A stretch of 64,000 nucleotides of DNA from Amblyornis subalaris (Eukaryota; Chordata; Aves; Passeriformes; Ptilonorhynchidae), in contig JACAXG010000075.1 in assembly GCA_018881555.1 (NCBI GenBank), positions 1,742,830 to 1,806,829 on the forward strand, written 5' to 3'. Numbering within the stretch: the stretch's first letter is position 1; each line of letters begins with the position of its first letter. The notes below the pieces were generated by a model. That model made no database searches. It saw only the letters and a program-made list of their open reading frames with translations, and was not told the origin of the DNA. The position numbers and the translations under genes are program-made. This document shows positions 53,570-64,000 of this stretch, piece after piece.

Positions 53570-53900
53570 TTAATAAGGCTGCTGCAGGTCGCCCTAAAAT
53601 GGGAATTTATGGTGGTAGTCAAAGCTAATGTTTGGGATCAANGCAACATCCCTTCTCAGAATGAAAAAATAAATTAAACAGACCGTCATACAGAGGGTAT
53701 GTAACCAAATCAATCATATTTATGGCATTTAATCAAAACTTGATTCAGTTAAATTTATTCCATATGATATCCCTGTGCTTCCCAGGATGCACACCTTGCT
53801 GGCGAGGCTCAGGCAGCCTTGTGCTGCTCGCCAGAGNGAGGGCTCAACCCTGTGTCATTGCACATTAATGAGATTAAGGGTATTAATTTGTGCAGGATGC
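53570..53900. promoter_or_regulatory. AT-rich island with dyads, candidate enhancer
   Basis: Contains CCAAATCAATCATATTTATGGC (about 53704-53725), where TTTATGG is a posterior-HOX-like site, then AATCAAAACTTGATT (53732-53746, 6-bp mirrored arms), AGTTAAATTTATTCC, and a small hairpin at 53860-53893. Unique and non-coding. Regulatory role inferred from motif density. Confidence 0.35.
53860..53893. repeat. Small inverted repeat with mirrored TTAAT/ATTAA
   Basis: GCACATTAAT (53860-53869) faces ATTAATTTGTGC (53882-53893), complementary apart from a two-base insertion, with a 12-nt centre that itself contains GATTA. The result is three TAAT-type cores in 34 bp. Confidence 0.55.
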
Positions 53901-54349
53901 TCTGAGCAGCGGGTGGGGCTTGTGTCTGTGCACCAGGGAAACGATCACAGGGCTTTGCTGTGGATGAATAATGAGTGTTTAGTGACAAATATCCCTGTGG
54001 CTCCTGCTGCAGGGCCCTGTTTGCTCGCTGCTGGCTGTGTCTGGAGGGTGGGATGGTGCATGGCCTCGTGGGCAGCTGTGGTGGGACAAAACCTGCCCAA
54101 AACCCCAGGTGGGGCTGCTGAGGGATGCAGCCCAAGCACACTGGTTTATGCTGGGCTGAAATCATTGAATCCACTCATCCTGGCCAGATCCACCTATCTC
54201 TTCAGGAAGGCTCCTGCCACCATCCCACAGGAGCAAGNCCTTGGGAGCAAGAGGTGCTCACACTTCCCTGCCTGCCTGCACCACCAGGGGCTGTGTTCCC
54301 ATCCTGGAAGGAGGATTTGATCACACAGACCTTCCTCCTCCTCCTGGAA

Positions 54350-54680
54350 GTTGAATATTAGAATTCTTCCTAGCTGCATATATAATTCACTACATTAATC
54401 TTCTCTTAAAACATGCTCCTTCCACAAAGCCCCTCTGTATTGATCCAACAAAGACAATTATATATTATGGGGGGGAGGGGAAAACAGCTGAAATATTTGA
54501 GATTGGCCCTTCTGGGGGATTTATGACGTGTCTGAACTATAGTGTCTGCCTATTTTTTATTCTAAGCCTCTATGACAGGGGTCATGTCTTCCTCCATATA
54601 CTGTACAGTGCTGTGCACTCCGATGGGGCTCTATTAAATGCTCAGGATGATTAATCACGCTGTATAAACACACTTCTGGT
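54350..54680. promoter_or_regulatory. AT-rich island around the ancient retroposon tail
   Basis: Unique AT-rich flanks (GCATATATAATTCACTACATT near 54376, GACAATTATATATTATGG near 54452) plus GATGATTAATCACGC (54647-54661) enclose the retroposon-like segment. A G run is at 54469-54480. Candidate exapted enhancer, inference. Confidence 0.3.
54560..54665 (+). mobile_element. Probable ancient CR1/L3-like retroposon tail
   Basis: TCTAAGCCTCTATGACAGGG, GTCATGTCTTCCTCCATATA, CTGTACAGTGCTGTGCACTC and GATGGGGCTCTATTAAATGC follow in the order of the 3' tail of ancient L2/L3-type LINEs of amniotes (consensus features: TAAGC...GGGACC..TGTCTT...TACAGCGC..AGCAC..TGGGGC). The copy is embedded in an AT-rich island, the usual setting for a retroposon preserved as regulatory DNA. 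Family assignment is from memory. Confidence 0.5.
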
Positions 54681-55139
54681 GTGTTTGGAGGCGTGCACAC
54701 GTGTGCATGTCAGCAGCAGGTACTGCTTTTACCTGTCCAACNCCCTTGTAGGGTCCTGAGCAGCACGGCCTGGCTGTGGGGTGCTCCTTGGCGTGTGCAG
54801 GAGGTTCATCTGGAGACCCCCAANGTCCTTTCTAGGCTGGATTTCTTGTGGTTCTCTGTTTTTCCCAGCCCAGTTGGTTGCAGTGACCTTTCCTAGCGGG
54901 ATGCAGTCCTGGAGCGTGTCCCAAAGGTGATGCAGAGCACGAGTCTGGGGGATTTCCTGGTGATGGGAGCCCATCTCCCTCTGCTTTTGGGCATGGAGAC
55001 CCAGGCTGTGAGGATGCAGGGTGGATGCCCTTTAGGGGAGGGATCATATTCTCTCTCCATCCACACCCCAAAATCGGGAGGCACAGCAGACAAGCTGAGA
55101 ACCTCACGAGTCAGACCATGTAGGGAATGGGAAAATAAT

Positions 55140-55400
55140 GAATGACCAGGATCGACTGTTTGTAAATGTGTGTGAGATTAATGAGCAAAGGCTTCTCCAT
55201 AACACAGAAGGCATGAAATCAATCCCCCGCTCCGAGAATAATGAGGGAATCAATAGGATTACGAGGTTAAGGCCGGAGTAAACCTGAATGACAGCTGCAA
55301 AATAAATTTTATTTGGAGGACGTGGCTGGGGTTAAATGAAATGTAATAAATAATGTAAAGCATTTAAAGGGGTGGGGAAATGGTCCAGAGATGTAAGGAA
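55140..55400. promoter_or_regulatory. Candidate enhancer with PITX-type and homeodomain sites
   Basis: A unique AT-rich block: GACTGTTTGTAAATGTGTG near 55153, AGATTAATGAGC near 55176-55187, GAATAATGAGGG near 55236, GGATTA at 55256-55261 (the bicoid/PITX core TAATCC on the minus strand), then GCAAAATAAATTTTATTTGG near 55298 and AAATAATGTAAAGC near 55350. The region has no coding frame. PITX1 and HOX proteins control TBX4 hindlimb enhancers in mouse, one of which lies between TBX2 and TBX4. Equating the two is inference and untested. Confidence 0.35.
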
Positions 55401-56067
55401 GAACAGAAGGCCCTACAGTCGCTAAATCTGCCCGGTTTATATCCACAGGGTGTTTTTGCAGGCGTGTGAGGAGCGTGACACACACCCTGCCTGTGGCTGG
55501 GCCAGTGGCACAGTGAGGTCATGCCCTGTCCCCTTGCTGTCCAGGACAGGGACAGGAGCAGCAGGGTGGCAGTGGTGCCACCAGGCCCTCGGGCTGCAGC
55601 AGTGGCACCAAAGCAGGTCGGGGATGTGCCTGTATGAGCTGAAGTCTGGGGTGCATTTGGGATTCAGCTTGTGTGAGCTGCAGGTTTGTGCATCCCTTTT
55701 TCCCTGTGTTTTTCCTCTGGTGTCCAATGATAAAAAGCCAACACTACCTCCATCCCATTTCCCACAGAACTCCTGGAGACCTGCATGGCACGGAGACCTC
55801 CCTCTGCAGAGCCCAAAGCTGTNGGCTCACACCAAACCCCATCCTCTGCCGTGGTCACTGTGGGGACATGGATCCTCCTGGCAGCAGGAGCCCGAAGCAG
55901 TTCCACCTTTGTATCCACAGTGGGAATGTCTCCTCCTGCTCTGTGCTGCAGCAGGCACATCTTGTCCTGCTGGCCTTGGCTTTGGGGATGAATCTGTGCA
56001 GGTGGGTGCAGTGCTGCGATTTCAGGTGCTCAGCACCTTCTCCCGTGTGGCTTTGGGTGGATGCTTT
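55400..56067. other. Intergenic, nothing recognised
   Basis: Moderately GC-rich unique sequence without exon, transposon or AT-rich island. The open frame of about 208 codons at 55450-56076 has no recognisable domain. Confidence 0.6.
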
Positions 56068-56126
56068 GGAGCTTGAAGCTTTTTGGAGCTTGAAGCTTTT
56101 TGGAGCTTGAAGCTTTTTGGAGCTTT
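56068..56126. repeat. 17-bp tandem repeat, 3.5 copies
   Basis: Three perfect copies of GGAGCTTGAAGCTTTTT (56068-56084, 56085-56101, 56102-56118) and a partial fourth. The unit contains the dyad AGCTTGAAGCT. Perfect identity implies a recent expansion. Confidence 0.95.
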
Positions 56127-58780
56127 ATCGAGTCTGCTGCTCCCTGAGTGCTCAGACACTTCCAGTGCCTCAGTGAAAATCGAGCTGCTCTGAAAAACCG
56201 GCCAGAGGGTGGCTGCCAAACCGGTATGAAGCTGTAAATGGTTGCCCTGATTTTTCCAACGTGATTAACTCCTGGTCCCGCTCCTCCCTGCTAGCTCTCG
56301 GGGAAGGAGATTTGGAGTTCTTGGGATGTGGTCAGCGCTTTAGAGGGAGAGCCCAGCCCGGAGAGGTGTCAGCTGCTTCTGCCCCTGAGGAAACACATAT
56401 CCAGCTCCAGGAAAAGCACCTCCAAGTGGGGATGGGACAGCAAAGACTTTGCTCTTGAATCTCCGTGTAAAAAAATCCCTTCTGCTTCCTTCTGGGATTG
56501 GTTCCCCCGGATGCTTTTCCAGCAGGTTATCCCACGCCCCAGGGCTTGTTCTCCGACTGGATCGTGCGTGTGCGGCTCAGCCCTGCTAATCACGGCCGCT
56601 TCGTGTGTTTTTCCAGTCGTTAAGAGCATGACTAATAGAGCTGTCCTGCCTGCATAATGCACGCTGACAACAGCGAGCCTCGGGGGAGGCGAGCTCAAAT
56701 GAGGGATGGGAGGGAAATGGCTTCAATTTGTCCCCTGGCCAGCGGATGGGTTTTCCCTGAGGTACCNGGAAGTTAGGGGTGGAGGCTGGGGAGCTGGAGT
56801 TGCCTCCTGCCACCCTTCCATTCGCTGGAGCTGTGTGTGTCCGTCTGTCCATTCCAGGCCGTTCAATGCAGGATCTGCCCTGTGCAGGGGATGCCCCNGT
56901 GCATCCTGACCCCGCTGGGTGCTCACATCGGTGCTGGTGCCAGCAGCACAGGCTGTCAGTGGCACCACTGGCTGTTGATAATTTATCCCACTGCTGTGTG
57001 AGGAAGGGTTTGCAGAGCCCTGCATCCCCAGTACCTGCTGCCCACGCATCCCTGTGTGTNCCTGCGCACGTGTGCCCAGCCCTGCACGCTCACCTGCCTC
57101 TCACATGAGACCTTTCCACAACAGGATGCAGAAAAATGCTTTCCAGTTGCCTTTTAATAGCTCCTCTAAATCTTATTTTATGCTAAAGACACATTTATTG
57201 CTGTCAGAAAGGAGGAAGAACTGGTGAATCCCTGGCTGGCCCCAAACTGGGTGGCTGGGGAAGAGCTGAGGGAGCAGACCAAAGGCCATGGTTATCCCTC
57301 GTCATTTGGGGACACATCCACGACACCAGGTAAAAACTTTGGACTGCTCATGGGGTGCAGACCCCCATGCCTGGGATGGGCTCAAGGGGTCCTGGGTGCA
57401 GCACCTGGAGCTGTGGATCAGGCCTTGGGAACCAGGCTGGGAATACTCATATCTAAGCANCCAGGTGCCTGTTTTCCTCCAGCACCTTCCATGCCATAAG
57501 AAGCCATGCAGGGTACATACATATTTTTTAAATGTTTTTATTTAATATTTTTAAACCATTGCACAGGCAGCCTCAATCCCAAATCCCAGCCCAGAGGTCA
57601 GTGGAGAATTGGCCCTGCACCTGCAACCTGAAACCAGCTCTGCCTGGCTGGAGAGCCTCACGCTGCGCCACTAATGAAGGGTTCAGGGGGTTGTTTTTCT
57701 TTTCTATTTTATTTTGAGACACTGTTTTGAAGCACACGGCCAAGAGTGGGAATTTCATAGGGTAAACAGAAAAGCTGCTCTGAAGTTATTTATTGGTTCT
57801 GTTTTCCAGCANGTGGACTAGTATTGATTTATTTTGCAGTGTCTCTAGAGGCTTCTTCAAGGTTAAAATGTAGACATTGCATGTTAGGCTGGACTAAATA
57901 CTGGCAGGAAAACACATTTGGCTCTTTTAATTGGAAAAACATACTCCTTTTATCACCCTGAGGCCAAGCCTCTACCACAGCANCACAAGGAGGGCAGGAG
58001 AATGTACACAAGTGCGAGATGCTCTGGTTCACACTTGCTCGGGGAATTTGGTGGGAGCACAAAGGTCCCCACAACCAGCTCTGGGGTCCCACCAGGCCCA
58101 GAAAGCAATTCCCTGAGGGAAGGTAGGGACCAGCAGCCATTCCAGGTGGTGAAGCTGGGTATGAGCCTCCTGCTGACCCAACCTGTGTTGTTTTTAGGAG
58201 CCACCATGGCCAAGCTTGGTGTGAGCTCCTCCCAAATGGCACCTGGGGCTGACCAGGCTCCCACAGCCNGGTGGGGACAGTTCAGTGCTGGTCCCCAGCA
58301 GCTGATGGCAGGGACTCACCCCAAGTGGAGATGCTCCACACCAAGAGTAGGACAGACTCACACGTGCCAACCTCAGACCCCACTGTCCTGTTTTCGGTCC
58401 ATATATGTGCAACCATTATTCAGCTGGAGAACGGGATGGGAGAAGAATTCTTCATTCCTGCGAAGTCCTTACAGCCCTTTACACCCTCAAAAAGCTTTCC
58501 AGCCTCCGTGCTGCTCCTGTGCTGCTTGTGCCCCGTTCTTTGGCAGGTTGAGGGACTCGCCCCAGGCCACTGAAGGAGGCAGTGTCGGGGACAGGATGGC
58601 TGCTGCCGCCACAGGATCCCCTTCCCCGTCCCTCCCGAGCCGGTAGCGACTGCCTGCAGCCAGGATGGAGGTGGGGAGCTCTGCTGGGAAGGTACAAGCT
58701 GAGGTTTAGAAATCATGATGTGTGAATTGAAATGGGAAGCAACGGATCTCGGGAATCACCGCAACTGCTACAAGGTGTTC
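56127..58780. other. Intergenic, nothing recognised
   Basis: Unique sequence. Short AT-rich pockets lie at about 57145-57195 and 57520-57560 (ATATTTTTTAAATG). No gene, RNA gene or recognisable transposon. Confidence 0.6.
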
Positions 58781-58789
58781 CTGAAGCTG

Positions 58790-59340
58790 TCAGCAAGCCA
58801 TCTGCCCGCTCGCCCTGGGTAAACACGGCGCTCCAGACAGCCCTCCTTGGAAAACCGTGCGGCAGAGGGGTCCCGTGGGGTGAACCCCTCCAGGGCAGCG
58901 GCGTGGCCCGGGTGGGAGCGGGCGGAGAAGGGCTCTGGGCGGGCGGGCGGAGGGAGCGGCGCTGCCTCGCTCGCGTCGGGGCTCTGGAGCCAAGCCCTGG
59001 CTGCGGCGCTCGCTCCTCGTAACTCATCCCGGGGACACCGCCGTGGGGAGCCAGCGAGGGCCGCCGGCCCCGGCGTGCAATTTATGGCTCCGGGGGAAAC
59101 ACGGCAGCCGGGCTGGGAGCGGAGCGGTGCAGGAGGAGAGCGCCTGGGGTCAGGCTGCTGCCCGGTTTCTTTCGCTCAGAGCTCGCTGCCCGAGCGCTGG
59201 CTGTGCCCGTCGCTCCCCGTGCGTGCCGCAGCCAGCCCAGGGCACGGAGCGCGCAGAGGGGAGGGTCGGGGGCACACGTGCAGCAGGACACCGCGGGGAA
59301 AGCCTGCCATGCTCGTCCCCGCTGCACGTCACAGCTCCTG
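58790..59340. promoter_or_regulatory. Orphan CpG island near right part of window
   Basis: A GC- and CpG-rich patch of roughly 0.5 kb in otherwise moderate DNA, about 17.8 kb past the TBX2 3' end. It has no recognised first exon (in particular no TBX4 N-terminus). Open frames (206 codons at 58847-59467) are composition artefacts. It could be the promoter of a non-coding RNA or a distal element of TBX4. Confidence 0.45.
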
Positions 59341-60089
59341 GCACGGCTTGGGCAGCGGGGATGTCACCCCCTCCCCACGGGGNCACGGGTCTCTGATGCC
59401 CTTCGCCATCCGGCACCTACATGCGCCGTGCGAGCTGGCACGGAGGCCACGTAGAGCATTGAAGTAGCCACGGGCTGGCCCCGCTCACAGCCCCAGCACA
59501 GTGAGGCAAGCGGCCCTGATTGGAAAAAGCTGGCTGACCCGGGATGACACGGGCGGCTGGTGAGTCAGNGCAGCCCCAGAAACGCGTCCGATGGGTCGGG
59601 ACCGCAGCATCACCGCCAGCCCCCAGGGCGGGAGCAGGAGGAAGGGCCCATGGCTGAGAGAGACCTGGTGAGGGAGGGCCTGGGGGGCTGCTCGTGGCTC
59701 CCCAAGGGTTTGGGGTGCAGCGCTGGTCGGTGGTCCCAGCCCCGTAGTTGTTCCATGCCCAAAAATGTTAAACACGCTGTGCCTCAGTTTCCCCTCCATG
59801 CAGGGGACAATGGTGCCCTGGCCCTGGGTACCCAGAGTGATGCACTGAGCTTTGGTAAGTTCTGGGGCTGAGTGAGCTGAGAAAAGCAAAATTGGGAAAT
59901 AACGTGTGTTTTTGCAAAACCAGGCAAATGGGTGCCAAGGCCCATCAGTGCCTGGTGCAGCCGTGCAGGGAGGAGCGTGGAGGGTCACNGCTTTGGGGCT
60001 GAGCCCCCTTCTCAAGGATGCTGGGTCCATGTTAGCCCGAGTCTTCCCGCAGTGCCAGCCAGCACTCTCAGCCTTCCCGCTCACTCACA

Positions 60090-60370
60090 ATTCAAAATAA
60101 ATACAGAGAGNGAACATGACCTTGAGTGTATAGTCTAAAGCTTTTAAAACTCTCCTCTAATTCTTTTAACTTCCCGCACATCTATCCTCTGCACCAGCCT
60201 CCTCATTTCTCTTTCTCTACAGTAAACTTATACCCTTTCTAAAGTGCCCGGAGAAGACGCTGCAGATGAAATGTTGCTTTAGCTTAATTTCCTATTCCTA
60301 ACATATGCTTTAATTAATGTCATTTGCTTTGATTTGCTGCCAGCATGCCAGTGCAGCACTTCCTTCGTTT
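60090..60370. promoter_or_regulatory. AT-rich island, candidate conserved non-coding element
   Basis: Unique block with TTAAAACTCTCCTCTAATTC near 60143, ACAGTAAACTTATACC near 60218, GCTTTAGCTTAATTTCC near 60277, and CATATGCTTTAATTAATGTC near 60301-60320, where TTAATTAAT is a paired homeodomain-type site. No coding signal. Candidate distal enhancer for TBX2 or TBX4 by position. Confidence 0.3.
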
Positions 60371-63300
60371 CGCAACCTTCGCCGTAACCTTGTGGGAATG
60401 AGGATCAGGTGTTCCCGGCTGATTTCATCTGGTTCAGGGCATTTGTCTCCAGCTCTGAGGCTTTTCTGCTCTGTGTCGGTGGCACCAGCACAGAGGCAAA
60501 ACCGCAGCNTTCTCCTTGGCTGGAGGTGCTGAGAATGTGTTGTACATCAAGGATGCTGGTACGGAAAGCACTGACCAGCATTTCTTATCCATGTTTTTTA
60601 CACTTTCTAGGTTCATTCTGGAGCAGGAACATGGCAAAATAGGAGACAAGGGATGTAACCTCCAGCTCCTGATTTCTCTGTGTCAGGATCAGAGAGGTGT
60701 TCCTGCAGCTGGTGGGAAAGGACCATCCTGCTGCTGGCTCTGTTCCTGNTGTCCTCACAGTTCCCGAGGCTCCCTGGCCAGTACTGGACCCCACTGGCCA
60801 AGGTGCTTCCTCAGGCTGATGTTCCCAGCCCAAGGGAGCATTTCCCAGCCACTTACCAGTATGGAAATGGATGAACATGAGGATGTCCCAAAGCATCCAG
60901 GCCAGCCCCTTGTCCAGTTGGCAGACCTGCAGCAGCCTCGTCACCCTGGGGCAAGGTGAGAGATCCCATCATGAAGCCCGTTTTGCCCCCTTCCCTAGAT
61001 GACTCCCAGAAAAGTGCAGGGAATAGCAGGGACAGAAGTGCCTGGACTCTCTCTGAAGCTGTGGCTGTGCTAAAGGTCAGCAGTGCAAACCTTCTCCGTG
61101 GGAGCATCTCCTGCTGTCCCCACTGCTCCTGCTTCTGCCCAAATTTCACCCTGTTGGTTTATGACAGGTGCAGACTGACCCAGAGGATCATGAATTCCCT
61201 TTTCCATCCCTCTCACTGTTCCCACTGCATGGGGAGATGCTTGTGCCCTCCCTCCAGGTGGAGCTGCCCTGGCCTCTCCGCACCACCACGTCAGTGCCCT
61301 GAGCTGTTGTGTGAGAAAAAATTCCTAATTTGGGGGATCTTTTTCCTTCCCTTCTCCTGATGGAGCCAGCTCGGTCTCTCAACCCGGGCAGGAAAGCACA
61401 AGGAAGCTCCCCAAGACTTTCTGCAACTGGTCTGCTTGAGAGCAGCTCCTTGCACAGCAGAGCCTGGAGGAAAATTTAGCAATTGTCCGTTCTGGCCCCA
61501 AATCACTGGCACTTGCATACAGCAGGCCTGAAATGGCCCCTTTCCCAGACAGCTCCTTAAGCAAGGTTTTCCTGTCTCTTTATTTAATGAATCTCAGCCA
61601 TCCTTTCTCTCCTTGCTGGAGCCAGGGGCAGATGCTGCTCCAGCATTTCATCCCTCCCCTCTCTCCAGTTTCCCTCGTTCTACCTGCAGCAAATTTCGGG
61701 TCCCACAGCAAGTCATGTCCCCCGAGGAGGAAATTCCCAGCTTCTGGGCACCATCCCAGCTGGCTATGGTTTCCCTTCCTGTTTGCTTCTGTTGAGAACC
61801 TTCCCCAGAAATGGGAGTGTGGTGCCTTTTTGCAGTTCTTGTCCCTTTACTGGGAGGCCAAAGGCACCCTGAAGGTTGAGCCCTGCTTTCAGAGCAAACC
61901 CACCCACTGGGTGAGGAGGAAAATGCCCAAAATGGAGAACAGCATTTGTCCCAGGCCTGGCCCTGCCCCACTGTAGCCTGAGGAATGTGTTTAACATCAG
62001 TGTCCCAGGAGTGGGCTGGAGGCATGGGAGGGATGTGACTGTGCAGGGAGCAAGTTGCCACATCCCAAAGTCAGCTGGCATGGCAGGGTGGCTTCCTGGT
62101 GAAAACCAAACCTGACCAGAGGGTTTGTCTCTTTATGGGAAAGGCTCTGGGGAGATACCATCCCAGTATGTGCCGACAGCAGAGGGATACAATGGTAAAT
62201 TTTGACCAGCTTTGCTGACCTGCTTCCTGAAAGAACCTCTTACTCCTCCTTCCTCTCCCTCCCTCCCTCACCACTGGCAGGTCCCCAGCANTTCCGCAGC
62301 TTACCAGGGCTGGTGCTGGCCCCACAGCTCACCCCTCCTCATCTGCAGGGCACAAACCTGCAGATGCTGCCCTTGGAAGTGAAACCCTTCCCCANGGTGG
62401 CCCCTTCCCACCCCAGACCCTCACAGCTGCCTTCCTCTCCTCTCATCTGCCTCTCACCTCGGCTTCCTCCATCCCGTCGTGCCTCCTCCTCTCCAGCAGC
62501 TCCACATCCGGATGCACGTTTNGTTTGTGCCTCTGCTGCAGCCTCTGACTGCTCACACTGCTCACCGTTCCCCTCCGCCCTTTCAAATCCCGTGCTCCGA
62601 AAGCCTCATGCCCCTAAACCTGCCCTGGGTGATTTAGCAAGGACCCGGGACAGGACTGATCCCTGGCAGGGTGATACACGGCTCTCGTAGGCATCTGGCA
62701 AATGTTTAAATCCCCTGGGCCCCTGTTTGCTCCTGGCTTAGTGTTTTCTGTTCCCCCTCATATCTACAGTGCTGAGCCCTGCTTTAACCCCCTGCCACGC
62801 TGTGGATCTGGCCCTGGATGAGGGAGAAAGAGGAAAGATTCCCTCTGGGCAGCACTGTGGCGGAGCTGCAGGCTCTGGTGGGGTGCCAGCCTGGGAGGTG
62901 GTGGCTTTGCCAACGGCTGGAGGTGATGCTTTTGTCTAACCAGCACTGGGACACTGAGGTAAACAGCAGGAGTGCGGGCTGCAGCCTCCCTCCCAACACC
63001 AAGCACTGCTAGCACGCTCTCATGCATTGCTGTGCTGCCTTGCTCAGGCTGTGGGTCGGGGGGGGTCTGTCCCCTGAGGGAGGGTCCACGCTCTGGTGTT
63101 TGAACGTGGTTGTTTGGCCCTGGTTGCTGTGGCAGACTAGCATTGCTGTGCCACAATGAGGGCTTGGACAGGGTCTACACCCAACTCCAGGGCAGAGACA
63201 GAGCTGGCAGCTGGCTGCCTTCATTCCTCCCACTGGGAATTTCTCACCCAGACCAGCATTTCCTTCTGTTTACCCTGGAGGACAGTGATTTCCCATAGCA

Positions 63301-64000
63301 ATAACCTCCTCCTCATCCCCAGCACAAATTGAATAATCACTTTGGGCAGGACTGGCCCCAAGTCCCTCATCCCCTGCACGGTGATGGGTGGATGATGCCA
63401 AGCTCGCCGTGCAGAGCCACAACACGTTGCTCTGCAAGTGTGCTGGGCTGGGTTTGCAATACCTTAAGGCAGTTTCTTGCTCTGATGCAAGGCTTGAGAA
63501 AAGCCTCTCCTCTTTTCTTCCTGCCTGGTGAGAAGTGNCTTGCAGTGTTGTTACTTGGCGGATTGACGTGCCTCTCGTTTTTCCCCACAGCCCAAGTGCT
63601 CCAGAGCAGCTTTACNCAGGAGGTTCCACATGTCCTCCTCTCACTCCACCAAGGTCCCCACAGAACACTGAGCTGCCCTGGGGCTGCTGTTCCCTCTCCA
63701 TGCACACATCTGGCTGCCACCCTGACCCACACTGCTGCCNGAGTCCCTTCTCTCCCAGGCTGTCCTCCAGGCCTCGGGGGTGCCAGTGACCACGGCACAT
63801 CTGACCAGGGGATTGTGTGACCAGAGCCTCTGACCTGCTGGAAGTGGCAGAGCAGCGATGGCAGGGCCTGCTTGGCCCCTGTCCCGTGGCTGTGCCTGGG
63901 CTTGGACCCCACCCCACANCACAGTTTGGTGGGTGCAGGAAGCAGAGCTGTGGCCACTGTGGCACTTGCAGCCAGGCTCCGAGGGCTGGGCTTTGTTCTG
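60370..64000. other. Intergenic to window end, nothing recognised
   Basis: Mixed unique sequence with scattered single N bases. I find no exon, repeat family, CpG island or clear AT-rich island, and no start of TBX4 up to base 64000. Confidence 0.6.

Noticed and set aside
58790..64000. Possible first exon of TBX4
   Set aside because: No peptide resembling the TBX4 N-terminus or T-box occurs. TBX4 must start beyond the window.

Overview
This window is vertebrate nuclear DNA, almost certainly from a bird. Two 5'-truncated CR1 LINE fragments of the avian type are present (about 15333-15660 and 43271-43604), introns are compact, and promoters lie in dense CpG islands. The two recognisable protein-coding genes sit in the conserved amniote order BCAS3 - TBX2 - (TBX4, which would lie past the right edge). 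More than 90% of the window is non-coding. The long open frames in its GC-rich parts are compositional artefacts.

Layout. 1-16608 is the end of one large BCAS3 intron. It holds a TTCC microsatellite, several AT-rich islands that look like conserved non-coding elements, and a striking 137-bp near-palindrome at 12721-12857. 16609-16757 is the terminal coding exon of BCAS3, followed by its 3' UTR and a poly(A) signal at 17462. About 17.5-30.2 kb is the BCAS3-TBX2 spacer. It starts with a perfect 16-bp palindrome and a 26-bp minisatellite and ends in a roughly 4.7-kb CpG-rich domain. About 30.25-31.165 kb is the TBX2 promoter and 5' leader. 31166-39851 is TBX2, seven coding exons encoding 695 residues with every splice site visible. 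39852 to about 41010 is the TBX2 3' UTR. 41.0-64.0 kb is the TBX2-TBX4 spacer, with orphan CpG islands (43.8-45.3 and 58.8-59.3 kb), minisatellites, ancient retroposon remnants, and AT-rich islands carrying homeodomain and PITX-like motifs. No TBX4 exon is visible.

How it works together. TBX2 is a T-box transcriptional repressor used in heart, limb, eye and lung development. BCAS3 is a broadly expressed cytoskeleton and autophagy protein whose long 3' introns are known in other vertebrates to carry regulatory DNA for the neighbouring T-box genes. The many AT-rich islands inside the BCAS3 intron and on both sides of TBX2 fit that architecture. Which of them are truly conserved or active cannot be decided from one sequence.

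Data quality. Isolated single N bases occur every few hundred bases throughout. All five that fall in TBX2 coding sequence are at third codon positions, which suggests masked polymorphism more than random error. The best candidate for something undescribed is the long intronic palindrome. I see no novel multi-gene system.
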